Source of the DNA: Bacteroidia bacterium
GTDB taxonomy: Bacteria; Bacteroidota; Bacteroidia; Bacteroidales; GWA2-32-17
Direction: 5' to 3'
DNA: 64,000 bases
Assembly: GCA_016218155.1 (NCBI GenBank)
Contig: JACREQ010000046.1
Coordinates: forward strand, 62,001-126,000
Shown: positions 44,547 to 54,100 of the stretch, one piece after another
How positions within the stretch are numbered: the first letter of the stretch is position 1
Layout of the letters: every line of letters begins with the position of its first letter
Notes under the pieces: model-generated
Databases searched by the model: none
The model's input: the letters and a program-made list of their open reading frames with translations, nothing else
Told to the model about the DNA's origin: nothing
Translations under genes and position numbers: made by a program

Positions 44547-46565
44547 ATGAAAAGATTTTTATTCTCTTTAACAATGTGCTTGATTGTTGTAACTACTTTT
44601 GCGCAGGTCCCGCAAACCTTTCAATATCAGGCTGTAATTCGTGATGTATCCGGTACTGCAATGGTAAATCAATCTGTGAATTTTCAGATTAGTATCCTGT
44701 CTGGCTCTGTAACCGGCACTGCTGTTTATGTAGAAACACATACTGCATCAACTAATGCATATGGCATAGTAGCTTTAAATATAGGTTCAGGAATTCCTGT
44801 AACAGGAACTTTGTCATCAATTAACTGGGAAAGTGCATCACACTTTATAAAAGTAGAAGCCGACCCTACAGGCGGTACAAGTTATTTAGATATGGGTACA
44901 ACCCAGCTATTATCTGTACCTTATGCACTAAATTCATTAAAAGCAAATCAGGCGGTAAGTGCTGATAATGCTACTAATGCAAATAATGCAGCACATTCTG
45001 TGTCTTCAGATTATGCCACTGTTGCAGGAACAGCAAACTATGTAGGTGGAACAGGAATTGACATAACAGGTTCAACTGTTACAAATACATCACCCGATCA
45101 GACTGTAACTTTAACTCAGGGTGGTGCTACAACAATAAGTGGAACATATCCAAACTTTACAATTAGTAGTACAGATTTAAATTCAGGAACTCCGGGTGGA
45201 TTAAATAAATCAATACAGTTTAATAACGCTGGTGTTTTTGGTGGTAATTCAAATTTAATGTGGGATAACTCAAATGAGAGGTTGGGTATTGGATTAAGTA
45301 ACCCTTCAGGTAGAATGGTAGTTCAGGGAAGTGCAACAGCTTTGGCCACAGAACCTCTTTTCGAAGTAAAAAACAAATCAGGACAAACAGTTTTTGTTGT
45401 TTATGAAGACAGCGTAAATGTTTTTGTGAACGACGATGTTATTCAGTCTAATCGTGGAGGGTTTGCAGTGAGTGGAAGAAATAATGCAAAAGCATTTACA
45501 AATAAATATTTGCACGTTACTCCTGATAATTCTAAAATATGGACAAAAGATACTTTAACTGGTTTTGGAATTAAAAATATTGGAACTTCCACAAAAACCA
45601 GCTATATGCAATTAACACCAAATAATTATTTAATAGGACATGAGACAGGAATAAATATAACAACTGGCAAGTATAATTCATTTATTGGATATCAGGCTGG
45701 ATATTTAAATACTGTTGGGTATAATAATTACTTTTTTGGTTATAGAGCAGGATATAGTAATATTGATGGCTATAGCAATATATTTATAGGCGATAGTTGT
45801 GGCTTCGCTAATACTTCAGGATATTGGAATACTGCCAATGGATATAAAGCAATGAAAGTAAATACAACCGGATGGAATAATACTGCAATAGGCGTATTTG
45901 CGCTATATAAAAATACTTCAGGAAATTATAATACAGGTGTCGGATTAGATGCCCTTTATTCAAATACAACCGGACAAAGTAATGTTGCAATTGGTTTTAA
46001 TGCACTTTTAGTTTGTAATGGTGGAAATAATAATACTGCTATTGGTACATCAGCATATTCAAGTGGAACTTTTTTTAATTCTACTGCCATAGGTTCAAAT
46101 ACTGTAATAACTGCAAATAATCAAGTAGCATTGGGTAATAATTCAATTACCACATTCTACTGCATGGGTGCTTATGTTGGCACTGTTGGAGTTACAAATA
46201 GAGATCTTTTTGTTGATAATACTGGTAAAATTGGTTATGTCGCTTCATCAAAACGATACAAAAACTCTATATCAGACATGGAAAATATTAATTGGTTATA
46301 TGACTTAAGACCTGTTAATTATTGTTATAACAATGATGATACAAAAAGAAAACAATATGGATTAATTGCAGAGGAAGTTGAAAAATTAAATCCATTATTT
46401 GTAAGTTATAATCCGGATGGTTCTGTTGAAACTGTAAATTATAGCAGTTTTATTTCTCCAATGTTAAAAGCCTTACAGGATCAAAAAAAGAAAACAGAAG
46501 AATTACAGAAAATAAATAGCGAATTGCAAAAAAGAATAGAAACTTTAGAAAATAAAATCAAATAG
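44547..46565 (+). CDS. Array gene 7: shortest fibre protein, altered S74 motif
   Basis: The 672-residue product has, after the N-terminal domain, an alanine/asparagine-rich stretch (SADNATNANNAAHSVSSDYA, about 137-160) also found in gene 8. One strand linker follows, then the middle module (from about 253, 'VNVFVND ... SNRGGF'), a short head (about 370-530), and an S74-like end. The cleavage motif reads SSKRYK (Ser567): the Asp after the serine is lost. The domain then has YGLIAEEVEKLNPLFV, the classic S74 core, and a coiled coil. It may fold and trimerise without cutting itself. It is 2 nt upstream of gene 8. Confidence 0.87.
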   Translation: MKRFLFSLTMCLIVVTTFAQVPQTFQYQAVIRDVSGTAMVNQSVNFQISILSGSVTGTAVYVETHTASTNAYGIVALNIGSGIPVTGTLSSINWESASHFIKVEADPTGGTSYLDMGTTQLLSVPYALNSLKANQAVSADNATNANNAAHSVSSDYATVAGTANYVGGTGIDITGSTVTNTSPDQTVTLTQGGATTISGTYPNFTISSTDLNSGTPGGLNKSIQFNNAGVFGGNSNLMWDNSNERLGIGLSNPSGRMVVQGSATALATEPLFEVKNKSGQTVFVVYEDSVNVFVNDDVIQSNRGGFAVSGRNNAKAFTNKYLHVTPDNSKIWTKDTLTGFGIKNIGTSTKTSYMQLTPNNYLIGHETGINITTGKYNSFIGYQAGYLNTVGYNNYFFGYRAGYSNIDGYSNIFIGDSCGFANTSGYWNTANGYKAMKVNTTGWNNTAIGVFALYKNTSGNYNTGVGLDALYSNTTGQSNVAIGFNALLVCNGGNNNTAIGTSAYSSGTFFNSTAIGSNTVITANNQVALGNNSITTFYCMGAYVGTVGVTNRDLFVDNTGKIGYVASSKRYKNSISDMENINWLYDLRPVNYCYNNDDTKRKQYGLIAEEVEKLNPLFVSYNPDGSVETVNYSSFISPMLKALQDQKKKTEELQKINSELQKRIETLENKIK

Positions 46566-46567
46566 AA

Positions 46568-49500
46568 ATGAGAAAATTATTTTTTCTAAGCATTTTCGTA
46601 ATGCTTTCAATGTGCATTAATGCACAGACTCCACAAGGATTCCAGTATCAGGCTGTCATTCGTGATGCATCAGGTACTGCAATGGTAAATCAATCTGTGA
46701 ATTTTCAGATTAGTATAATCTCAGGTTCTGTAAGCGGAACACCTGTTTATATTGAAACACATATTGGCTCAACCAATGCTTATGGAATAGTAGTTTTAAA
46801 TATTGGCTCAGGTACTCCTGTAACAGGTACCTTGTCAGCAATAAACTGGGAAAGTGCTTCTCACTTTATAAAGGTAGAGGCTGATCCAACCGGAGGTACA
46901 AGTTATTTAGATATGGGCACAACTCAATTGTTATCTGTTCCATATGCTTTAAATTCATTAAAAGCTAATCAGGCAGTAAATGCTGATAATGCAACAAATG
47001 CAAATTATGCTACAGTAGCAGGAACAGCAAACTATGTTGGTGGTACTGGAATTGATATTACTGGCTCAGTAGTTACAAATACAGCACCTGATCAAACTGT
47101 ATCATTAACTCAGGGAGGTTCAACAACAATAAGTGGTACATATCCAAATTTTACTATTTCGAGTACCGATAACAATACAACTTATAATGCAGGAACAGGA
47201 ATTAATGTAACAGGTACAACTATTTCAAATACTGCTCCTGACCAAACAATAACATTAAGCCAAAGTGGTGCAACAACAGTTACTGGAACCTACCCAAACT
47301 TTACAATATCAAGTACTGATAACAATACAACTTATACTGCTGGATCTGGTTTAAGTTTAACAGGTACAACTTTTGTAAACACTGCACCCGATCAGACTGT
47401 AACAATGACAAGTGGAACAGGAATTTCTGTTACTGGTTCTTATCCGTCTTATACTGTTACTAATTCTAGTCCAAATGCAACACATACAGGAGACGTCACA
47501 GGTTCAGGCGCATTAACCATTGCAAACAATGCTGTAACAACATCCAAAATTGCAGATGGAAATGTAACTGCTGTAAAACTTAACAATATGTCGGCAACTA
47601 ATGGTCAGGTATTAAAATTTAATGGTACAAACTGGGCTCCGGCAATAGATGCTAATACCACTTATACAGCAGGAGCAGGGTTAAGTTTATCAGGAACATT
47701 GTTTGCAAATACAGCACCTGATCAAACTGTCTCTTTAACTCAGGGTGGTGCAACAACAATAAGTGGAACATATCCTAACTTCACAATTAGTAGTACTGAT
47801 TTAAACTCAGGTACTCCGGGTGGTTTTAATAAAACTGTTCAGTTTAATAATTCTGGTTCTTTTGGTGGCGATACTGCAATGACATGGGATAATGCAAATA
47901 AAAGGTTAGGTGTTGGATTAACTAATCCAAATGGTAGATTGGTTGTTCGTGGAAGTGCATTGGCTCCTGCTACAGAACCATTATTTGAAGTTAAAAATGC
48001 CGCTGGTCAAACTGTATTTGTTGTTTACCCTGATAGTGTTCACATTTATGTTAAAGATGGTGGTGCAAAATCAAATAAAGGGGGTTTCGCAGTAAGCGGT
48101 AGAAACAGTTCAAAGGCTTTTACAAATAATTTTCTTTCAGTAACACCCGATAGTACCAGAATTTTTACAGGAGATACTATTTCCGGTTTTGGAGTTGAAA
48201 ACCTTGGTGCCGGAGCTTCAACAAGCTATATGCACTTAACACCAAATAATTATTTTATTGGACATCTTTCTGGCGATGCTATTACTTCCGGTTTGTACAA
48301 TTCATTTGTTGGTTACCAGTCTGGAAAGAGCAATTCAAATGGAAGTTATAACGTGTTTATGGGTTATCAGACTGGTTTTGCAAACGTAGCTGGAGCCTAT
48401 AATACATTTATTGGTTATTTATCTGGAAAGTTTAATACAAGTAGTGATAATACATTTTTAGGATATAAAGCAGGTATGTCTCACCAAACAGGAGGTGGCA
48501 ATGTATTTATAGGAAGTAAAGCTGGTCAGAATGATATTTCAGGAGTTCAAAATATATTTATTGGCGAAAATTCAGGCTTCTCTAATAATAATGGATCATA
48601 TAATGTTTCACTTGGATTTGAAAGCGGTTTTAACAATGTATTTGGCTCTTATAATACTTTTCTGGGTTATCAATCTGGCTATAATAATATAAATGCTTCT
48701 AATAATGTTATTATGGGTTATCAGTCAGGATTTAATAATAATGGAAATAGTAACGTATTATTGGGAAATCAATGTGGATACAGCAATACCTGGGGTTATA
48801 GTAATGTAATGTTAGGAAATATGGCCGGATATAGTAATGTAAATGGATTTGTAAATACATTTATTGGAGAATTAGCCGGTTATTATAACACAGATGGTAC
48901 TAACAACGTGTTTATTGGTTATCAGAGCGGATATAAAAACACAATTGCTAATGGAAATATTTTTATTGGACGTCAGACCGGATACAATAATTTAACAGGA
49001 CATGGGAATTTGTTCATGGGTAATTATGCTGGTTTTATGAATACAGCTGGAGCGAATAATGTTTACCTCGGTTATAATGCCGGTATGAATTCTTTAGGAA
49101 ATAATAATGTTAATATCGGACAGTCTGCTAATGAGCATAATGTTAATGGAATAAATAATGTTAGTCTTGGTGCATTTGCAGGGTTTTGGTCAACTGGAAA
49201 TTATAATTTATTCCTGGGATATCAAGCTGGTAATAATAATACTGGAAGTAATAATATATTCTTAGGTGAAAATTCTGGTTATAACGATTTTGGCTCAGGG
49301 AAATTATATATAGAAAACTCGTCTAATATTACAAATCCACTTGTAAATGGAGATTTTACTAATGATAGGTTCGCAGTAAACCGACAGGCTGATACATATC
49401 CTTTTCAGGTTGGAACTGACGCAACTACTGGTAATGGTGCTTATTTGACAGCAGGTGGTACATGGACAAATACTTCATCAATTACACTTAAAGATAGATT

Positions 49501-49774
49501 TGTAACAATTAACAATAATGATTTCTTAACAAAGATTAAAAACCTCGAAATTAAAGGATGGTTTTATAAAGAAACTCAGGAATATCATATTGGTCCGTTT
49601 GCCGAAGATTTTTATAATGCATTCGGAACAGGTGTTTTAAACGAACCTAATTATCTTGGAAAATCTTTAGCAGCAAGTGATGTTGCAGGAGTAAGCCTTC
49701 TGGCAGTTCAACAACTTATAAAAGAAATTGAATTACTAAAAGCCGAAATTGAAAAATTAAAAGCAGCAAAATAA
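46568..49774 (+). CDS. Array gene 8: fibre protein with diverged S74 domain
   Basis: The 1068-residue product shares its first ~160 residues closely with gene 7 (including NADNATNANYATVAGTANYV), then has several strand linkers (to about 440). The middle module (from about 454) is the 'VHIYVKD ... SNKGGF' subtype, unlike gene 7. A long head of FIGYQSGYKN-type repeats (565-905) follows. The end is a reduced S74-like domain starting SSITLK (Ser970): Ser and Lys positions are kept but Asp is Ser, followed by IGPFAEDFYNAFGTGV and a coiled coil (IELLKAEIEKLKAAK). Auto-cleavage is doubtful. A strong terminator ends the array. Confidence 0.87.
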   Translation: MRKLFFLSIFVMLSMCINAQTPQGFQYQAVIRDASGTAMVNQSVNFQISIISGSVSGTPVYIETHIGSTNAYGIVVLNIGSGTPVTGTLSAINWESASHFIKVEADPTGGTSYLDMGTTQLLSVPYALNSLKANQAVNADNATNANYATVAGTANYVGGTGIDITGSVVTNTAPDQTVSLTQGGSTTISGTYPNFTISSTDNNTTYNAGTGINVTGTTISNTAPDQTITLSQSGATTVTGTYPNFTISSTDNNTTYTAGSGLSLTGTTFVNTAPDQTVTMTSGTGISVTGSYPSYTVTNSSPNATHTGDVTGSGALTIANNAVTTSKIADGNVTAVKLNNMSATNGQVLKFNGTNWAPAIDANTTYTAGAGLSLSGTLFANTAPDQTVSLTQGGATTISGTYPNFTISSTDLNSGTPGGFNKTVQFNNSGSFGGDTAMTWDNANKRLGVGLTNPNGRLVVRGSALAPATEPLFEVKNAAGQTVFVVYPDSVHIYVKDGGAKSNKGGFAVSGRNSSKAFTNNFLSVTPDSTRIFTGDTISGFGVENLGAGASTSYMHLTPNNYFIGHLSGDAITSGLYNSFVGYQSGKSNSNGSYNVFMGYQTGFANVAGAYNTFIGYLSGKFNTSSDNTFLGYKAGMSHQTGGGNVFIGSKAGQNDISGVQNIFIGENSGFSNNNGSYNVSLGFESGFNNVFGSYNTFLGYQSGYNNINASNNVIMGYQSGFNNNGNSNVLLGNQCGYSNTWGYSNVMLGNMAGYSNVNGFVNTFIGELAGYYNTDGTNNVFIGYQSGYKNTIANGNIFIGRQTGYNNLTGHGNLFMGNYAGFMNTAGANNVYLGYNAGMNSLGNNNVNIGQSANEHNVNGINNVSLGAFAGFWSTGNYNLFLGYQAGNNNTGSNNIFLGENSGYNDFGSGKLYIENSSNITNPLVNGDFTNDRFAVNRQADTYPFQVGTDATTGNGAYLTAGGTWTNTSSITLKDRFVTINNNDFLTKIKNLEIKGWFYKETQEYHIGPFAEDFYNAFGTGVLNEPNYLGKSLAASDVAGVSLLAVQQLIKEIELLKAEIEKLKAAK

Positions 49775-49804
49775 CAAATAATAAGAAAGCCCTGAAAAGG
49801 CAGG

Positions 49805-49837
49805 AGTGGTCGGAAGAAATTCCGACCACTTTTTTTA
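49805..49837 (+). terminator. Terminator of the fibre array
   Basis: A perfect 11-bp GC-containing stem (49805-49815 with 49820-49830, GAAA loop) is followed by seven T. An inverted copy lies at 50062-50118. Confidence 0.9.
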
Positions 49838-49954
49838 TGTCTTATTGAATAATTCAGGGTTCCCTCCAAATTTAAGAACAATTAATGCAATTACTAAATT
49901 TCTAATAATAAATAAGTTATATGCTAGTTTAGTTTTAATGCACCTTTACTCACA

Positions 49955-50022
49955 GTCATCCTGAGGTTCTCGAAGGATTTGCCCGCAAACTCTCACACAT
50001 GTTTCGAGAGCCTCAACATGAC
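49955..50022. repeat. REP-like intergenic hairpin, copy 1
   Basis: GTCATCCTGAGGTTCTCGAA (49955-49974) pairs with its near-complement at 50003-50022 (17 of 20 positions). The start GTCATnCTGAG is the widespread intergenic palindrome motif seen in many Bacteroidota. It lies in the 508-nt gap 49775-50282, which contains no gene. Confidence 0.7.
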
Positions 50023-50061
50023 CCCATTGGGAATAAGATATAATTTACTTTGTTATAAAAC

Positions 50062-50094
50062 AAAAATGGCCGGAAGAAAAATCTTCCGACCACT
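50062..50094 (-). terminator. Inverted duplicate of the array terminator, facing the minus strand
   Basis: The minus strand folds into a 10-bp stem (50068-50077 with 50082-50091, one G-T wobble) followed by ATTTTTGTTTT. The sequence is a near copy, in opposite orientation, of 49786-49836, sharing 18 bases without change next to the stem. It can end transcription coming from the cassette gene at 50283-51122. Confidence 0.7.
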
Positions 50095-50130
50095 CCTGCT
50101 GAAAAGGGCTTTTATTACTCTCATTATCGA

Positions 50131-50272
50131 ACCTAACAGTTGGCAGTTGAATTTGGTAGGCTATTACTTGCAGTGAATGTCAAACCGCTAAAATGATTGA
50201 ACTTTGTTATAATTGTCAAGTTGCCCATCAGCCGCGGCGGACAGCCTGCTAAATTTTAACCGTGTGTTAGGG
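50131..50272 (-). other. attC-like imperfect palindrome
   Basis: A ~142-bp element is bounded by CCTAACA (50132-50138) and TGTTAGG (50265-50271). Inside these, a second paired block matches at 11 of 13 positions. The outer boxes resemble the RYYYAAC and GTTRRRY core sites of integron attC sites. The size and stem-loop layout agree with attC, which I treat as likely but not proven. Confidence 0.5.
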
Positions 50273-51157
50273 GCTGGGCATTTTATTGTTCTATTATTAT
50301 TTTATCAATTTTAATCAATTTACTGTTTTCGTACAATTTATAAAAATAGATTCCTGACTTATAGGCCTCAATATTTTTTTCAATGTCACCATTATATAGA
50401 ATCTTGAAGGAGTCCATTATAACACCATTTACATTTAGTATTTCAATTCGATATTCCTTATTGTTATTGTCAAAATGCGAAAAATGCAATTTATGATTTG
50501 CAGGAATCGGGTATACTTGAAAAGTATTGTTATTAATTAATGTTTTATTGTCAGTAATAGTAGTATAATACATTGCGGTGTCATTTTCAGCATAACCCAA
50601 CAATGTATGAGGGCCACCAATTAAACCATATTCGCCTGGATATAATAAACCACATAAACTACCAATACCTTCATACCATGTTTCGCAATGAAATGGGTCA
50701 AATATGTCCCCTTCATAATATAACATCATTATTTTTCTGTTTCGTCCTTCATAAAACTCAGTGTCGATATAGCCAACAATTAGGTTAACATTTAAAAGAT
50801 GAATTGTATCGCCTACAAGTGCATTAAAATCATAAAGTAAAATATCTTGTGGAGAGCATTTTAAAAATACTTTTCCATTTGCCTCACGAATAAAGGAATA
50901 ATTTGACCAATAGTATGGAGAATTATTACCTTCCTTTATTTTTATACATGAATCAGCACCTATGATTGTGTCTCCATCAGATTTAATGTAATATGTATAG
51001 GTCTGCAAAGGGTCACAATTGTCCGCATAAATATGCCATAATTTATAAGTGTTTTCTACCATAAACTGGCTATAAATAGTGCTTGTTAAAAAAAATAGAA
51101 AAACTGTTAAAATTGTTTTCATATGCTTATGTTTATATTTTTATGCCTTGCCCCTAA
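50137..51157 (-). mobile_element. Candidate single integron-type gene cassette
   Basis: On the minus strand the segment starts at TTG|TTAGGGGC (51157) and ends at CTG|TTAGGTTC (50137), enclosing one gene followed by the attC-like palindrome. If the ends are joined into a circle, the recreated site has GCCCCTAACA and TGTTAGGGGC as exact complements, which is expected of a cassette that inserted at a secondary G/TT site. The attC part is more GC-rich than its surroundings. No integrase is present in the window. Confidence 0.45.
50283..51122 (-). CDS. Cassette-borne secreted protein with T9SS type A tag
   Basis: The 279-residue product has a signal peptide (1-18, ending IYSQF). An Asp/Tyr-rich beta domain follows (e.g. 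NCDPLQTYTYYIKSDGDTII, LKCSPQDILLYDFNALVGDT, TWYEGIGSLCGLLYPGEYGL). The type A T9SS sorting domain spans about 195-279 (FQVYPIPANHKLHFSHFD to KIDKIIIEQ). The central domain has few cysteines and no catalytic motif I recognise. It is enclosed by attC-like core sites, so it appears to have been acquired as a cassette. Cassette proteins with sorting tags are consistent with surface traits. Confidence is high that it is a gene, low for any function. Confidence 0.85.
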   Translation of the reverse strand: MKTILTVFLFFLTSTIYSQFMVENTYKLWHIYADNCDPLQTYTYYIKSDGDTIIGADSCIKIKEGNNSPYYWSNYSFIREANGKVFLKCSPQDILLYDFNALVGDTIHLLNVNLIVGYIDTEFYEGRNRKIMMLYYEGDIFDPFHCETWYEGIGSLCGLLYPGEYGLIGGPHTLLGYAENDTAMYYTTITDNKTLINNNTFQVYPIPANHKLHFSHFDNNNKEYRIEILNVNGVIMDSFKILYNGDIEKNIEAYKSGIYFYKLYENSKLIKIDKIIIEQ

Positions 51158-51183
51158 CAATAATATATACCCAACATTTTTTA

Positions 51184-54100
51184 TCATCTTACTATCGATA
51201 CTGCCCCGGTAATTGCTTTTTCGTTATTATGCAAATTAACAATAAATAAATATGCTCCCATTGGTAAATCTTTTCCTTTAAATTGCCCATCCCATTGAGT
51301 ACTTCTGTTTTTATATTCTAATCCTGCTCCGTTAAATTTAAAAAGAATATCGCCCCAACGGTTAAATATTTCAATTGTAACATCAGAATATGTTTCAATT
51401 CCTTTTATTTCCCATGTATCATTAACCAAATCGTTATTTGGAGTAAAAACTGTAGGGATTTCAAATTCAATAATAATGTCAGAATCTGCTGTTGCTGTAC
51501 ATCCAAAATTATCAGTTATTGTTACAATGTATGAGCCCGATTGTGAAATTGTAAATGTGCTATTAGTATTGCCGTTATTCCATGAATAAGTATATGGGGA
51601 GCTACCGCCGTTAACTTCTGCAAGAACATTATTTAATGTTGTAACAATATTTACCGAAACAGGTGGACTTCCTTCTAAATTAATTGTTTTTGTTAATGTA
51701 CATAAGTTTGCATCACTTACAGTTAATATATATATGCCATGTGTAAGACTTGTTAATGAAGATGTGTTTGCTCCGTTCGACCAGTAATATGTATACGCAG
51801 GAGTTCCACCTGTTACAGTAGTGGTAATGCTTCCAATACTATCGTTGGTACATAATGTTCCAATGTTAATTGTAGAAATATCTAATGAGTCGGGTTCACT
51901 TATCTGGTATGATTGTGAACTTGTACAGTTATTTCCATCATTAATTGTAACAATATAAATACCGGGTGCTAAACCATAAATATCCTGTGATATTGCCGAA
52001 TTATTCCATGTGTAATTATATGGTTGTATTCCACCGGTCACCTGAAGATCAATACTTCCATTGGAGTTGTTTTTGCATTTAACATTTGAAGTTGTTCCTG
52101 TTATTGCAATTGCTTGTGGCTGATCAACGATTGCTATAAGTGTGTCAGAGCAACTATTAAAATCTGTAATTGTCAAACTGTAAATTCCTGAACTAATGTT
52201 AAGGTTATTTGCAGCGCTGATGCCATTGCTCCAGCTATAGTTGTAGGGAGTTACACCTCCCTGAACATTTGCACTAACCGAGCCATTTGTGCCATTAAAA
52301 CAATGAACAGAAACTATGCTTAATGAAGTAATTAATGGATTTGGTTCAATAACCGATTCCGAAGCAACAGCTGTACAGCCATTGTCATCTGTTATTGTAA
52401 CCCAATATGAACCTGAAGCAACTGCATTAAGGTCTTCTGTAGTTGCGTTGTTGTCCCATAAAAATGTGTAAGGTGACGTGCCACCTGTAACATTTATTCC
52501 TACCATTCCATCTGTATATCCATAACAGGTAACTGGTAAAGACGAAATTAAAACATCAACGTGGGTGGGTTGTAAAAGAGTGTCGTATTTAATATTGTTA
52601 CATCCGTTATTATCAGTAACAATTAAAAAATAATTTCCTCCTGTTAAGTTTTCAGCTATTGCATCAGTATCGCTATTCGACCATACATATGTGTATGGCT
52701 GTGTTCCACCAATAACTGTAGCAGATAATATTCCGTCATTTTCACCGAAACAGGAAATGTTTGTTTCTGAAATTGAAATAGAAATGGAATCTGGTTGAGT
52801 TATTGTTACTTGTTGTGATAAACTACAGTTATTGTCATCTTTAATTGTTACGTAGTATGTTCCTGCAGCCATATTTATTAAATTTTGCTGAGATGAGCCT
52901 TGTAACCATGAATATGTGTAGTTACCTGCAACAGTTCCGCCACTAACTGTAGTATTTATTGTTCCGTTATTTTGTCCATAACAAATTGCGTTATTTATTG
53001 TAAATGATGCTGTAATAGCCGATGGTTGTGTTATGTTAATATTAGTAACCGACTGGCAACTGTTTTGATCAGAAATTGTTATTTGATAGTTTCCTGCCGA
53101 AAGAGTATCGATTTGAGAACTAACCGAACCATTACCATTTCCTGTCACACCATTTGACCATGTGTAAGTTAAAACTCCTGTTCCAGTTGCAGTAACCTGT
53201 GCTTTGCCATCGTGTCCGTTATTACAACTTATGTTATTAATTATATTTGAGTTTAAAACTGGTGCACCTAAATCACTTACTGTAGTTGATCCTGTTTTAC
53301 TACAGCCATTCTGATCTGTTACTGTTACGTTATATGTACCTGATGTTAAATTTGTGGCTGTTGTGTTTGTTTGTGAATTACTCCAGATATAAGAATAATT
53401 TCCCCATCCGCCGGTTGGGTTAACTGTAGCACTTCCATTATTGTTTCCACATGTTGCATTTGTATTTGTAAGTCCGATTGTTAATGCAGTTGGAATTGTA
53501 ACTGTACCATTTGAAACAGTAGAAGTACAGCCATTTTGTGTTACCTGCAACGATACATTATATGTTTGTCCTGCTGTACCTGTTAGTAATTGAGGACCCT
53601 GACCTGTTCCTGGATTTGCTGTAGCTCCTCCAAAATTCCACGAATATGTTCCTGCTGCGGTTGCAGTTCCGTTATATGTTATATTTGCTGCAGTTCCGTT
53701 ACAAATTGGATTTTGTGCTGTAAATGATGAGGTTGGAATATTATTTACATTTATTATAACAGGGTATCTGTGACCTTCGCATATTGAATTGTTGTGTGTT
53801 ATATAATAAGTAGTAGTGTCAAATAATACCGGTGTGGTAAATGTTGTGTTATTTGTTAATATTGCAGATCCACCTGTTTGCGTACTATACCAGTTAAATG
53901 TTCCGTAACCTGTGGGCGATGTTATATTTAAGGTTGCTGTATTCCCGTCACATATTGTTGGATTTATTGCTACAGGTTCAGGTTCTCCAAGCATAAACGC
54001 ATATGGTGAAAAACTTGCTGGAAGGGTAGAAGTTAAATGTCCGTTATTTGCACCTGCTGCAGGTATTGTTGTGTTTAAAACATAATTCCAGTTGGTTGCC

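Noticed and set aside
23718-49774. Prophage tail-fibre locus
   Set aside because: S74 and collagen-like parts recall phage fibres, but every product has a signal peptide and no capsid, portal, terminase, lysis or integrase gene is in the window.
49979-50176. 65-codon plus-strand open frame between array and cassette
   Set aside because: It runs through the REP-like hairpin, the inverted terminator and part of the attC-like element, so it is not a protein gene.
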